64,000 bases of DNA, from the NCBI GenBank assembly GCA_003952965.2, contig CM025850.1:11289555-11353554 (forward strand), in the 5' to 3' direction. The position numbers and the translations under genes are program-made. The DNA is from Morella rubra. Its lineage: Eukaryota > Streptophyta > Magnoliopsida > Fagales > Myricaceae. Positions 11,161-24,340 of this stretch are shown here, piece after piece. Positions within the stretch are counted from its first letter, which is position 1; each line of letters starts with the position of its first letter. Under the pieces are notes generated by a model. It saw only the letters and a list, made by a program, of their open reading frames with translations. It did not search any database and was not told the DNA's origin.

Positions 11161-12356
11161 AGAGAGGTATTTCTATAGTCATCGACTTCGCGACAGAGCA
11201 ATGGTAAGTCCATGACTTACTCGCAGCTAGTACATAGAAGTCCGTCACTCTAATAATTGATTCCTTATTATGCACAATGATTGAATATGATACTTTTGAC
11301 CACGTTATTTCCATTTTACAAATAATGGATGGGAATCTATAGTCAGGAAAGGCATCTTTCCATGAGTTTCCAAGAGCTATGCTCCAAACACCTCTCAAAT
11401 TGTCTTTGTTTTAGTATTTATCGTGAGAATTGTTTAGTAGTTGAAATGATGAATGCGTATGTGATAAATCATAAATGAGAGAGGTCCATAGCCTCTGACA
11501 TAATTTAACATTTCATAAGCTGTCATTTTCATTTTCAATTCCCTTGAAATAAATGAGTTGTCCATTGTCTTCTTCAAAATAAGCCGGACAAAGAACAACC
11601 ACCAACTCTTTCTTCGACTTCCCTCGTACAAATCACCCTTTCTGCATTATTGGAAGTTGAGAGAATGGCATAATTGTGGATGCTAAAAATTTTTTTTTTC
11701 TTGTTCTCTCATGCCTTCGGAAATTTAACTGGTAAGCAAGGATCAATAAAATAGATTAAAGAGCGTGATCTGAGGCGAAAATTTTCACCCGTTAGTTAGT
11801 CAAGCAACAGCTCACGCTGAACAAAGACCTCCGAACGTCAGAATATACCCCACCCACTGCCTGCTGGTCCCAGACTCCTAAATAACACCATCGTCCCCGT
11901 GTTAGTATGAAGTGCTTCGTAATCAATCCAACCATAATAATATGTTGTCAAAAACTGCACGTTAGATGTGAAAAAGAAAGAAAAAGAAAAAGAAAAAGGG
12001 AAATATTTGCATGTGATTTAAAATAAGAAACCACACAGTGCAAGACAGGGACACTCGGCCCACCAAACGACGCAACTACAACTACAACTGGGAGCAGTTA
12101 CATTGAAGCTTACGCAAACCCAACCAGTATACCATAGCTGTCGGCAAGCCAACCATATCTGACACAAGCAAAGAAGGGGAAAAAGAGAACGAGAGAGACA
12201 TAGCAGACCAGGAAATGCCGTGTTGAGTGGGAGTGTTGTTCTACAGAGTGCTAGAGAGAGAGGGCCACGAGCTGGGGGTTAAAGAGTAACAGAAAGAAAG
12301 AATTCAACTGGGGGACTCGGCCTAGTTATAGTACTAGTGTTTGATTTGGGGGTCCA

Positions 12357-15300
12357 ATGTTGGTCCAAGAGCGTTCAACGCCGAAATCAGAAAAACCCCA
12401 GGTCAGAACCCTGCCCACACTCCACCCGAACCGCTTCTCGGAGGCCAAGAGCCTCGATTTCTCCACATGGGTCTCCGAAAACCTGTACAAGATCATCACC
12501 GTCCTACTCCTCGCTGCCACCGTTGCCGCCCTCTTCTTCCTCCGCAATGTCGGCGACACAGCGGCACTCCTCTGCTTCGAAACCCGGACCAAGAACCTCG
12601 AGAAGATCGAATTGCCACGAATTAACTGGAACTCGATCTTGCCCATCACCGACAAGTCCTCGCCTTATGCTAATTTCAGAACCGAACGGTGGATCGTTGT
12701 CTCGGTGTCCGATTATCCCACCGATTCGCTCCGTAACCTCGCTAAGCTTAGAGGCTGGCAGGTCCTAGCAATCGGGAACTCCAAAACCCCGTCGGATTGG
12801 AGTCTAAAAGGTGCAATTTTCTTGTCTTTGGAACAGCAAGCTGGCTTAGGCTTTCGGGTTGTGGATTTTCTTCCTTATGATTCGTATGTTAGGAAGACTG
12901 TTGGATATTTGTTTGCGATTCAACACGGTGCGAAGAAAATCTTCGACTCTGATGAACGCGGGGAAGTGATTGGAGGGGATTTGGGTAAGCATTTCGATGT
13001 AGAATTGGTTGGGGAGGATGCTAGGCAAGAGGCTATATTGCAGTATAGCCACGAGAACCCAAATCGGACAATTGTGAATCCGTATATCCATTTTGGGCAG
13101 CGATCAGTCTGGCCCAGAGGGTTACCACTGGAGAATGTAGGTGAAATTGGGCATGAAGAGTACTACACTGAAGTATTTGGGGGAAAGCAGTTTATTCAAC
13201 AGGGGATTTCCAACGGGCTGCCTGATGTTGATTCGGTGTTCTATTTTACAAGGAAATCGGGTTTGGAAGCATTTGATATTAGGTTTGATGAGCATGCCCC
13301 GAAGGTGGCATTGCCCCAAGGAACAATGGTGCCAGTTAATTCTTTCAACACAATTTACCATTCTGCCGCATTTTGGGGTTTGATGCTTCCTGTTTCCATT
13401 AGCACGATGGCTTCTGATGTATTGAGAGGATACTGGGGACAAAGGCTTTTGTGGGAAGTTGGAGGTTATGTTGTAGTTTATCCTCCCACCGTTCATCGGT
13501 ATGATAGGATTGAGGCATACCCGTTTTCGGAAGAGAAGGACCTTCATGTGAATGTAGGTCGTTTAGTTAAATTCTTGATGTCATGGAGATCAAGTAAGCA
13601 TAGGCTGTTTGAAAAGATCTTGGAATTAAGTTTCGCTATGGCAGAGGAGGGGTTTTGGACTGAGAAGGATGTGAGGTTTACTGCTGCTTGGCTTCAGGAC
13701 TTGCTTGCAGTTGGTTACCAGCAGCCAAGGCTAATGTCTTTGGAATTGGATAGGCCACGGGCAAGTATTGGTCATGGTGATAGGAAAGAATTTGTCCCAC
13801 AAAAGTTGCCATCTGTTCATCTTGGGGTTGAGGAAACGGGGACAGTCAATTATGAGATCGCTAATTTGATTCACTGGAGGAAGAATTTTGGAAATGTCGT
13901 ACTTATTATGTTTTGCAGTGGGCCTGTGGAACGTACGGCTCTTGAATGGAGATTGCTGTATGGGCGAGTATTCAAAACAGTGATTATTTTGTCGGGGCAG
14001 AATAACACTGATCTTGCTGTTGAGGAAGGCCAGCTGGAGCAGCTCTACAAGTAAGTTCTTTGTATCATGCACTTTGTATCTGTTATGGGGTTATAGCTAC
14101 TATTCTTAAATGGTTTCACATATATAGGTGGAATATTGAATTTTACTCTTTGCCGTGTTCTTTTGCTTCCTTAGAGCTTGAAAAGATAAAGGATGCTGCA
14201 ATATGGTATTCCTTATGTATAATTTTTTCAAGATTTATGGCTTAATCACAATTTAATGCAACAGCTTTCCCTTGAAACAGGAAATCATGTAAAACTTTTA
14301 ACAGGTGGAGGTTAGAAGAAGAATGAAAACATACAAACCTTAGTGGAATGATGTTAGTGGTTAGTACTTGAAAATGCTGCTTAGAAGGTAGCTTGGGAGC
14401 TTACTTTTTGGTGAAAATTGCATCACTGAAAAAATTCGCCAATTAATACAATTTGAACTTCCATCTCTCTAATGAAAATGGTTGATGGTAGATGCGAAAG
14501 AGTTATGGGGATGATGAGATCATTAGAACGTCAACCTCACTACTCGTATGCCGGAAGGAAGCTCTTTCTCTAGACCTGCAGGTTCACCAGTGCCATGGCC
14601 AACTTGACTTGGCAGGCACACTAACCATCGGTTTATTGTTTGGTTATAAACCCAGTCAAAGAGGTACATCTCGCCTGTTCGAGGCGTTGTGTCTATTGGC
14701 TTTGTCTATGGTGCACTTGTCAGCCTGGAACTGGTATTCTTCTGATTTTGGAAGACAAGAAAAGGAAAGGACAGAAAGATGGGGAATACTGTTACGGTCC
14801 CTAAACAAAACCTTGTATCTGAGTTGTGTCACTTTTGACGTTAAAGTTAAATGACGAGTTTTGTTCATCTAGGCTCCAAATGGTTGAAGAATCCAGATTT
14901 AAATATGGGGAGTGTTAATGCCAGTGGCAGGACTTGTACCGGTATGAGTATGAGGTCTTTAATGTTGTGCAATAGAAATGTATACTACCACAAGGTGCAT
15001 GGTGAAAGTATTGTGGAGAGCCTTCAGAAGCTGACTCCTCCAGCTGCAAAACTTTTTTTATTCATTCATCTATTTCTTATTGGGTTCCCCTCCCCCCCAA
15101 CACAAAAGACTTGTCCCCTCTCACTTTAGTAGGCTGGTTTGCATACATGTTGATTTGAATTTTGCTTGTTAATAAATCAAAGGTCTCTCAGAATGTTGTC
15201 AATTTGTCTTGGCCATGCATTGACTTTTTATGATGATGGAAAGGAATAGGAGTAAATTTCAGGTTCCAGTGGTTCTTTCTGCATTTTGGCTAGCCCATCG

Positions 15301-16181
15301 AGTTGTCTAAGTTTCATAATCAAGCTTTCTAATCGTTGTCTACCTCACCTTTCAGGCATCTGCCAAAGATTTTTGATAGATATATTAGTGCAGAAGGATT
15401 TTTATTCCTTCAGGATGATACAATTCTTAATTACTGGAATCTGCTACAGGCAAACAGAACAAAGCTGTGGACCACAGATAAGGTAATTTAAATCAAATGA
15501 TTAAATTGCAATCTTTTTCCCCATAAATAATGTTTTTTGAGTTTTTTTTTTTTTTGATGCCATCATGGAACCACGATACAATTGCAGCTTTAGAGGCCTC
15601 TAGAATTTAAGGCTTTGCTTGATGATGGTTTTGTATATTGTGGAAGCTGATTTGTTTCCATTGAAAATGGGCAAGAATGCTTCCTCTCTGACAAAATCGA
15701 TTGGATTCAGGTCTCCAAGTCTTGGACTACCGTGTCAACGAATGATAACTCAGATTGGTTTTCAAAACAAGCGGACATGGTGAAGACGGTTGTTAGCAGC
15801 ATGCCAGTTCACCTCCAGGTCAGTTATAAGGAAAGCGTGACAAATGAACAAAGCATCACAATATGCAGCTCGGAGGTCTTCTACATTCCCCGGCGCTTTG
15901 TAGCCGACTTTGTGGATCTTGTTAATCTAGTGGGCAGTCTAGAAATCCATCAAAAGGTTGCAATACCCATGTTCTTTGTGTCAATGGATTCACCACAGAA
16001 TTTTGACCCCGTACTTGGTACAATGATCTATAAGGAAAAACGACCTGCAAATAATTCTTCGGCCCTGTATTCAGCTCAAGTGCCTGCTGTACACCCGTGG
16101 AGTGTCACGAGCGAACAAGATTTCATAAAGCTTATCAGAATCATGGCAGAAGGCGATCCTCTCCTAATGGAGTTATTCTGA
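12357..16181 (+). CDS. STL: STELLO-type Golgi glycosyltransferase (DUF288)
   Basis: Homologue of Arabidopsis STELLO1/2. These are Golgi membrane proteins with a glycosyltransferase-like domain that bind cellulose synthase subunits and promote assembly of the rosette complex. Exons 12357-14050, 15356-15482 and 15711-16181 give 763 aa with clean GT-AG introns. This is close to the Arabidopsis length. The start is supported by the family-typical MLVQERSTPKS. The cytosolic tail is followed by one membrane span (IITVLLLAATVAALFFL, residues 46-62), then the lumenal domain with WIVVSVSDYP, GGDLGKHFDVELVGEDARQE, HFGQRSVWPRGLPLENVG and, in exon 2, FLFLQDDT. The Asp pair at residues 585-586 is a plausible metal or nucleotide-sugar contact. 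There are no internal stops. Intron 1 is long (1.3 kb) and its short ORFs are noise. Confidence 0.97.
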
Positions 16182-17026
16182 AGGTAAATTGGATGCTTGA
16201 AATAACCGCAGGAGAGAGGAAGCAAGAAACATCCACTTTTGTTGACTGTTACACCAACTTGTATGTCGTTCTTCTTGTACTTTTTTTTTTTGTTGGGGAG
16301 GTTTTTTTTTTTTTTTTCGTTTTTTTCTCTTTTTTCCTCCATTTTTGTAGATGTACCTTGTACCATTCGTTATTGGTTGCAGATTCCCTCCACAGAAAAA
16401 TGTAACATTTTCTTTTTTAGACATGAATATATGAAAAGAGAATTGTACTTAACATTGACAATCAAAGTTGTTGATTGAAATGTTTCGGATTCTTGTAATT
16501 GATATATTGGATCTTTTCTGAATGTTCTTGATTTATTTATAAATAACTTCCGCAATGTAAAGGAATGCGAGACTGGGTGCACTGTGTTGGGCAACGCTGA
16601 AATTTTTTTGCGACTGTTTTTTCACAAACTCTAAAACTTTTTTCTTGAAATTATAACTTCCTTTCACTAGCATTTATATCTTTTCAAACTCTAACATATT
16701 TTTCACAAAAAAATTCTTACCAAATCATTTTTTGTTTATTTTTTTTACAAACCCTAATAAAATTTACATTACTCCCAATCATTTTTTTTGAGGCATCTAA
16801 TATATCGTCTAATTTGGATATAGCTAGTGACCTCCTTTCTTCTTCATAGAGGGGCCGCCTATTTTTGACATAATTAGCTGAGAAACACTTTCTGCGAGCA
16901 CAAATAGCGATTTGTTAGAGGAATGCGCTTGATGGAAAGTACAAAGAAAGAAAGTTTGGTCCACTGACATCTGGTCGTCATTTTATTTAAAAGTTAAATT
17001 TCGTCTAATGAAAAAAAAAAAAAAAA
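16182..17026 (+). other. STELLO 3' UTR and spacer
   Basis: T-rich 3' UTR, probably to about 16560. The rest is AT-rich spacer with repeated TTTTCACAAA/CAAACTCTAA motifs (16618-16770). No gene seen. Confidence 0.5.
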
Positions 17027-17425
17027 GGAAAAATACACTTTTCACCTACAAATTATCGAGGTAGTGACAGATTGCACCCTAAACTACTATCTTTAAGACA
17101 TTGCACTTTCAAACTACCAATGTTAGACACTTTGCACCCTAAACTATCCACTTTGACACATTACACCCTCCAATTATTAATATTAAACACTTTGCACCCT
17201 TCATTTGACAATAATGTCCTTAAGAAATTAATGAATTGACAAAAATATCTTCAATATATGCAAAGTAGGTCAAGGGCATTATCGTTATTTTAGTCTGAAA
17301 ATTTGATAAAGGGTGCAAAGTGTTAAAAATTGATAGTTAGAGGGTATAATGTATCAAAATTGGTAGTTTATGGTGCAAAGTGCAAAACTTATGGTAGTTT
17401 ATAGGTGAAAAATGTATTTTTCTCC
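17027..17425. mobile_element. Foldback (inverted-repeat) MITE, copy 1
   Basis: Near-palindromic 400-bp element. The left end GGAAAAATACACTTTTCACC mirrors the right end GGTGAAAAATGTATTTTTCTCC in reverse complement. Each arm carries several copies of a short unit: ACACTTTGCACCCTAAACTA in the left arm, and its complement (GGGTGCAAAGTG, TGATAGTTAGAGGG) in the right arm. A related element is at 44826-45113. It is non-coding. Confidence 0.8.
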
Positions 17426-17800
17426 AAAAAAAAGAAAAAAAGAAAAATGCAATGCGTCAGTGAGTGGTAGTTTATAATTATAATATCTTAAATGTAATAG
17501 TTTGAAGTATAAAGCCTAAAATACAAAATGCAAAAACTAAGACAATTAGTGGGTGAAAAATACATTTTCACCGTTCTGTTTTTTTACCCAAGATATTTGA
17601 AGTGGGACCTTAAAGAAATGATCTCCCGCCATGGTTTCTTTGCTGCTCTAATCATAATTAACCAATCAAAAGTGCCAACCACCAAAAAAAAAAATTCAAA
17701 AGTGCCCATTTCTAAATTCTCCGGAACTCTTCTTCTTCTTTTCTTTTTCAGAACAAGATATTGAGCCAAATCTAACGCCCATGACTGCAAATCTCCTTTT

Positions 17801-17983
17801 TATAAATACCCATTTTTCCAAACAGCAACTTCCGGAGGAACACAAACAAATTAGCGTCGTCGTCCCCCTCCCCTCCCTCCTTTATCTCCCAGGCCTCGCT
17901 CCCAGACACGGAAACAGCAAAACATGACAACAGGCAACAGCATCTCTATCTCGCTGCGGGCATGTTTTCCGGATGCCCTCTGA
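17801..17983 (+). other. Possible promoter with TATAAATA and a 19-codon ORF
   Basis: TATAAATA at 17801-17808 is followed by a C-rich, leader-like stretch and then an ATG at 17924. That ATG opens a 19-codon frame (MTTGNSISISLRACFPDAL, stop at 17981-17983). The layout resembles a real plant transcription start, but no longer reading frame follows. It could be a small-peptide or upstream ORF, a gene remnant, or chance. Confidence 0.3.
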
Positions 17984-18493
17984 TTGGCTTGGTGAGGAGA
18001 CAAGGAGACCACTTGACAAGGATTCAGGCACCAGTGGTTAGATCATGATCAATCGCTCTTGTTGCAAAGTTTACAAGAATCTCCTTATTGGTATGTGATA
18101 TTTTAGCCTCATTCTGTTTTATACTCGAGTTATTAATTTTTTTTTTTTTTTGTATTAGTCGAGTATTAACACTCATCCAGCAATTCAAAACCATTAAACG
18201 CGTAATGAATGCCAATATTTAACGATGATGACAAAGGGTTGATTGTTATTAACTTGTCATGGAAAGGTAATAGCAGCAAGGCTGCTACTCGTTTCTTATA
18301 GAACTGGTGCCTGCAAATAACAATACATAGGAGAATGAATCGAGCTGCAAAAGGGACTGGATAAACACATTCACATTGCCTATGTTCCTTGAAATTACAC
18401 TTTATCCTCTAGTGAGAAAGAAATGACTAGAGAAAATCATTGTCTTTGATATTTGCACTTTACAATCTTCCCTCAACAGTTATATTTGCAGGT
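17984..18493. other. CHLH 3' flank, nothing recognised
   Basis: Spacer between the possible promoter at 17801 and the CHLH stop. Part of it must be the CHLH 3' UTR. No motif stands out. Confidence 0.4.
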
Positions 18494-21400
18494 TTACCTA
18501 TCGATTCCTTCGATCTTGTCTTCAACTTCTGAGTACAACTGCCTTAATCTCTCAATATTCTGTTCAGAAGTCTCCCAATACCCACGTCCATTGGCCTCAA
18601 GGAAAGTCTGCACCAACTTCCTGAAGGAATTTGGATTTGTGCTCATGAGCCTCTTCAACATCTCCTCATCTTGAATGAAAGTAGAGTTGGCCTCTTCATA
18701 GACCCAATTGTCAACTTGGCCAGAAGTCGCACTCCACCCAACCGTATTAGTAAGTCTCTTTTCAATTTCACGAACACCCTCATACCCACTGGACATCATT
18801 CCTTCATACCACTTGGGATTCAACAATTTGGTCCGTGCATCAAGACGGACAGTCTCAGAAAGGGTACGTACCTGCGTTATAAGAAGTTTGAGAAAGTTAA
18901 TTGTGATGTTTCCATGAATCATGCTGTTATCAACTGTGAAATGAAGAATCGAGTAAACACCAATAGCATGGAAATGGGGAAAATAGTGCAATATCGCTCA
19001 CCTGGGCATTAGCTGTGGTGGTGTCAGCAACGTATGCACTAGGCTTCTTTCCATCTTTCCTTAGGTTCTGTACTAGATTGGTAGGGTCCGAGTCAAAGTA
19101 GTGACTCACGTCAGTGAGTGAGATTTCTGAGGAATCGAGGTTTTGGAATGTGGCATCAGCTGTACTCAGAGCCATCTCAAAGACTTTTCTCTTCTCTGTC
19201 ATGCCTGTACCAGGGGCATCACAGTCAAAAGCGAAAGACTTTCGGCTCAAGTACATATCCTGGAGCTGCTTCTCATCATTCCACGAAGAATTCTCCACAG
19301 CAAGATTTATGTTAGAGGAGTAGGATCCAGAGGCATTGGAGAAAACTCGAGTTGCGGCTTCTCGAACATCAATACCAAGTGTTTTGGCTTGTTCTAGTGC
19401 ATGCTTCCTGACATAGTTTTGCTCTTCTGGCTCATCCAGTTCAGCTACCATCTTTACTGCCCGATCGAGGAGATTCATCTGCAAACAAGGGAAAACATAG
19501 TCAGAATGCAGAGAATTGTTTATTGATACTGAAGCTGAACTTTGAAAATTGCCTAATTTATGTAAGGAGGGTGCAAAATGAAGACAGCTGAAGTCAATAG
19601 TATGCTTACTGAGACCTGCTTGGCATTCATGCGTACTGACATGTTATTATCCAACAATAAAAGATAAGAAATGAGAATCATGACTAGGAGTCTAGGACTC
19701 TACCTGATTGATAAAGAGATCTCTGAACACTCCAGAGCAATTAACAACAACATCAATCCTTGGCCTTCCAAGCTCTTCAAGACTTACTGGTTCCACTCGG
19801 TTCACTCGACCAAAGGCATCAGCAATTGGCCTCACACCTATCATCCACAAGACCTGAGCCAGGGACTCACCATAAGTCTTAATATTATCCGTTCCCCACA
19901 GTACAAGAGCCACTGTCTCCGGATACTTTCCCCCATTGTCAACCTTCTGCCTCTCAATCAACCTATCCACCACGATTTTTGCACTCTGCAGTGCTGCTGT
20001 TGTGGGAATAGATTGTGGATCGAGTGCATGGATATTCTTGCCTGTTGGCAATACTTTTGGGTTTCTGATTGGGTCACCACCAGGCCCCGGCTCCACGTAC
20101 TTTCCTTCTAAAGCTTGTTTCAAACTACCCAGCTCATTATCAGCTACAACCAGCCTCAAACACTCTCCTAAGAACTCGAACAATATTCTAAGCTTTTCCC
20201 TATCAGCCCGGTAAAATTTTGTGTTTGACAAGTACTGAATCCATGGTTCACTTTTGCCAAAGCCTAGGATTGAGCTCAGTTTATCAGCTACATCAACGAC
20301 TTGGCCCTTCTTATTAGTTGTTCGCTCCACAAAGGCAGAAACAGCTCCACGGGATGTATCGGTTATTTGCCTGAGAAGCTCTACATCCTTCAGTGTTCCC
20401 TTGTCACTCGCTCTATAAACTTCTTCTATATCTCTTCCCACAGTCTCAGCTAGTATACCTGGGAGGGATGAAATTCCTTCTTCAGGACGGTCTAATGCAG
20501 CAATGTTAACCAGTGTTGCAACTGCTTCCATAGCCGATGGAGGCTCACCAATGACATGGAGCCCGCAAGGCAAAAGACGAGATTCAATCTCCATGATCTT
20601 GGAATATACCTTTCCCACAACAAAATCTCGTTCTTTTGCTGAGATTTCCTCTCCCTCATCAGGTAGTTCCACATCCTTGTCAAGATTGCATTGTTTAGCT
20701 GTGCTGATGATTGAGCTCACAATTTGTGGTCCACGGCCAGTGTCTTTGAGGGATTGGTACGAGGAGATGAGCTCACTTAACTGCTTAAGGCCCTTGTAAA
20801 GCCCTGCATTTTCTGCTGGAGGAGTGAGATAGCTAATAGTATTGGCATAGCTACGGCGCTTGGCTATGGTTGCCTCGGATGGGTTATTAGCTGCATAGTA
20901 ATAGATATTCGGAATATTCCCAATTAGACTGTCAGGGTAACAGGCATCACTCATTCCGACCTGTTTTCCAGGCATGAATTCAAGTGACCCATGAGTGCCA
21001 AAATGAAGAACAGCATCGGCTTTGAAAATTTTCTCAACAAAAGAGTAATATGCCGCAAAGCCATGATGTGGGCTAGCTGACTTTGAGAACAATAGCCGCA
21101 TAGGATCACCCTCATAGCCAAATGTGGGCTGAACCCCAATGAATACATTACCATACTGTTTACCATATACCAAGAGATTCTCTCCATCAGAGTTCAGATT
21201 CCCAGGAGGTTTTCCCCAGTTCTCCTCCAATGCTGTGGCATACGGAGTCAGGCTTTTGTATTCATGGACACCCATCTTGTAAGCAATGTTAAGGTTTGGG
21301 CTGCTGAATTGAGCCTCTTTGTCATGAATTACTTCTTCGATTAAGGCTTCTGAAGTCTCAGGCATGCCCTCAACATTGTAACCATCCCGTTGGAGTTCTT

Positions 21401-23885
21401 TTAGAACTGAGAAGATGGAGGAAAAGACATTAAGGTAGGCAGCTGTCCCAACATTTCCCTTGTCTGGTGGGAAACTGAAGACGGTGATTGCTAGCTTCTT
21501 CTCTGCCTGCATCAGCACATGTGTTTGCCATAACATGCTTAGTAAAACAAGTCTAAGTTTGCCCATATACATTATCCACAGTTGAAATGCAGAACACCAC
21601 TGAAGAAATGGAGCTTCAAATGCAAGGCAAATACAGATTACAAAGTATGGCCAGATAACAAAAATCCAAAGGTCAAGGATTTTCTACAACATGAAACAGA
21701 TAAGTTAAAGGAAAGAAGAATCTAGAGCATGGCCTGTGAAACTTTCTTATTCTAGGTAGAGTTTGGAAGAAAACGTATGTTAGACATCCACATCATGCTC
21801 CAAAACAGGTAAGCATGAGATTCAAGGCCAACTCTCAAAATTTTCAATAGGACAATGCATGCTGTAAGTATAATTTTAAATTTTCAAACCTGAATAACAA
21901 AAATTCTCTGTTTTAGTGACTACTACTTCTGGAAGCTTTTATGGACTTTAACTCTTTCAATTTTTACTTTTATCTGTGGGTAAAGAAATATCATTGCCTG
22001 TCGTCTAGGGAAAAAACTGCTGTTATCAGGTCTCAAATAATTAAACCCACTGATAATGTACCTTCAATTTCCTCTTCAATTCCCCCCATCTGATTGCTCT
22101 AGTGCACAGTTGTTCAACCCTTTTGTGAAGAGCATGTGATTTCCCTGCAATCACAGTACATCATTCATTAAGCCTTGTGAAAATGTATTGGCTAAGGTTT
22201 CTCAGATGGCAAGTAAGAAGTCAAATCGAAATAAAAAAGGCTGCAAAAAACTATTTTAGCTCGTCCTTGAATCACTTTAAATGCATTTTCTGATTAGCAT
22301 GAGTTGCAGTCTTCGACTTTGTCCCAAAAGTAAAAATTGTTAAAAGGCAAAAGTTGCTTTGGTTTTCTCTTCGAGTTATTTCCAAGGTGATGACTTAACT
22401 ATGGTAGACTATAAAAGCGATGACTAATGAATTAAAAGACTAACAACAAAAGACGTAATTCACAAGGAAGCAATACATGCCTGTTCTGGGATCCCGGCCG
22501 GAAAAGACAATCGGCTCCATGCCTCCATCTAGCTCCGGCAGAGCAACTTGCAAAGCTACCTGAATGGGGTGCAGCCCCAAAGTGCTATTCAGCCACTCCT
22601 CGGTGGTCTGAAATACCAGAGGCAATGCAACAATGTAAGGCACGTCAAGCTTCATAAGTGCCTCAATTGCCCTGGGATGGTCCTGCCTCGCCGGCCCTCC
22701 AACAAGAGCAAAGCCCGTCAATGAAACCACTGAATGCACAAACGGTTTCTTAGTAATCGGATCAATCAAATACCTCTCAACCGGCCCTGAAAAGTCGAGC
22801 CCACCAGCAAAAATTGGTATCACTTTCGCCCCTCTTGCCTCCAACTCCATAATCACAGCCACATAGTGACTTTCATCCCCAGTAACGATGTGACTCCTCT
22901 GCAAAATCAGACCAATTATCGGTGCATTTGGATCCTTGAGCTTTGCATTGGCATCCCTTCTTGTTCCATACCAATTTAAGTACTCCTTCACATCTTCATA
23001 CATACAAGGAGCCAGAGGGTGCCAAATCCCACTATCCAAGAACAAAACTGGGTCCGAATACTCAATCTTGGTCCCTTTCAGGGCCGGCACATAAGATCCA
23101 GAAATCATTTTCAAGAAATTCTGCAAATTATCCGGCGAGCCACCGAGCCAAAATTGCAAGCTGAGAATATACAGCCTAGCATCCTGGGCCTTATCACTAG
23201 GCAAATATTTCAAAACCTTTGGCAAAGTTCTCACAAGCTTTAACATGCTTTCTGCAAACCCAGCAGACTGCTTCTTCCTCTTGAAAAGCTGGAAGAACGG
23301 GCTCTTCGATTGCCCGAGCTGCGCCATGCTAAACGAACCCAGTTTGTTTAGCCTCATTACCTCAGGCATTGAGGGAAACACCAGCACTGCGTCAAGTCTG
23401 TCCCTCTCCTTCTCCACAGCAGCCTTAACCTTCAAAGCAAGCTCCTCAACGAAAATCAAAGACCCAATAAAAATATTCGCGTCCTCGAGGTCCTTACAGA
23501 AGGCTTTATAAGTTGATTCATCGCGAAGCTCTTCAACCAAATAACCCACTACTTCATAGGAAGCGTGCCTTTTGCTTTTGTTGAGAGCTTGAACTGCGGC
23601 CGTGAGGGATGATTGGTATTGTGCTTCTAAGACTACGTAGACCACTTTCACGGTTGGAAGACCCAGGTTATTGTCTGGGATAATTCGACGGACTTCAGGG
23701 GAAGTTTGGGTGAAAAGACCATTGCCAATTGCAGCACATTTTACTCTGATGGTGGAGTTTGTGTTGGTTTGGGTTGTCTTCTTGGGGAGGAAAGAATGAA
23801 GAAAGTAATGCTTTCGGGAGAAAGACGAGAGGTGGTCAGTTTTGGAGTTAGTTAATGTAAATGGAGAAGATACTAAAGAAGCCAT
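18494..23885 (-). CDS. CHLH: Magnesium chelatase subunit H, chloroplast
   Basis: Large porphyrin-binding subunit of the plastid Mg-chelatase (with CHLI and CHLD), which inserts Mg2+ into protoporphyrin IX in chlorophyll synthesis. It is also known as GUN5 for plastid-to-nucleus signalling. Exons 23885-22481, 22144-22062, 21506-19704, 19478-19002 and 18871-18494 join in frame to 1381 aa, the same length as I recall for Arabidopsis. A Ser/Thr-rich, Lys/Arg-bearing transit peptide covers roughly residues 1-50, then an N-terminal domain ([20 protein letters not shown]), then the CobN-like domain ([56 protein letters not shown]). The C-terminus ends [10 protein letters not shown]. Introns 2-4 are GT-AG. 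Intron 1 appears to begin with GC (ACAG|gcatgt) and is the only way to keep the conserved [17 protein letters not shown] junction in frame. There are no internal stops. Confidence 0.98.
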
Positions 23886-24300
23886 TGGAAGTACAGATAT
23901 AAACCAGGAAGACTGGTTTTACTCACTCTCTCTGTTTCTGAACCTTGGGGAGGATAAATGAAAAAGAAAACAGAATTGCAGAGAGAGGAAGAGATTGGTC
24001 CACTTCCCTCTCTGTGTATCCTTTGGTTCAGTTCCAGCGTTTCTTCGTCCTCCTTTTTTTTTTGGGAGGGGAAGAAGGTTGTGGGCTTATATTTTGAGTG
24101 GAAGGCAAGTGAAAGGGTGGCAAGGAATTGAGTTCTGAAACAGTCGGTTTTTCTTTTTAGTGGTGAGATCGAGACACACGTGGCGAAAAGCCTAGGAATC
24201 TCTGAGTGGGAGTAATTTTGAGGTTGAGCTTTCTTTACGTGGGACACAGAGCTTTAACGAGCGTATCTATCTGTTGGGGGTCTTTACGATGGAGTTTCCT
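23886..24300 (-). promoter_or_regulatory. CHLH 5' UTR and proximal promoter with two ACGT elements
   Basis: Upstream of the CHLH ATG there is a CT-rich leader on the sense strand. A TATA-like AATATAAG (about 24093-24086) and two ACGT cores follow: CACACGTGGC at 24175-24184 (G-box/ABRE type) and TTTACGTGGGA near 24235-24243. G-boxes are expected in a light-regulated chlorophyll gene (family knowledge), but function here is inference. The same G-box is kept in the two duplicated copies downstream (about 28720 and 62022). Confidence 0.45.
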
Positions 24301-24340
24301 GAATTCTCATTGGTTGGAGTGGATTTCCCCAAACTACAGG

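Larger units (their letters stand above)
9504..12356. other. Intergenic region between the 226-aa gene and STELLO
   Basis: The 226-aa gene and STELLO start divergently from this 2.85-kb spacer. It holds a direct-repeat cluster (9985-10560) and an AT-rich foldback element (10985-11160). Two - strand frames at 11123-11631 have no recognised product. GA-rich sequence at 12180-12300 probably belongs to the STELLO 5' UTR. Confidence 0.5.

Noticed and set aside
11123-11631. Two adjacent - strand frames (91 and 65 codons)
   Set aside because: Not in a common splice model, no known motif, next to a foldback element.
12846-14072. Long - strand frames across STELLO exon 1
   Set aside because: Antisense shadows of a strongly conserved coding exon.
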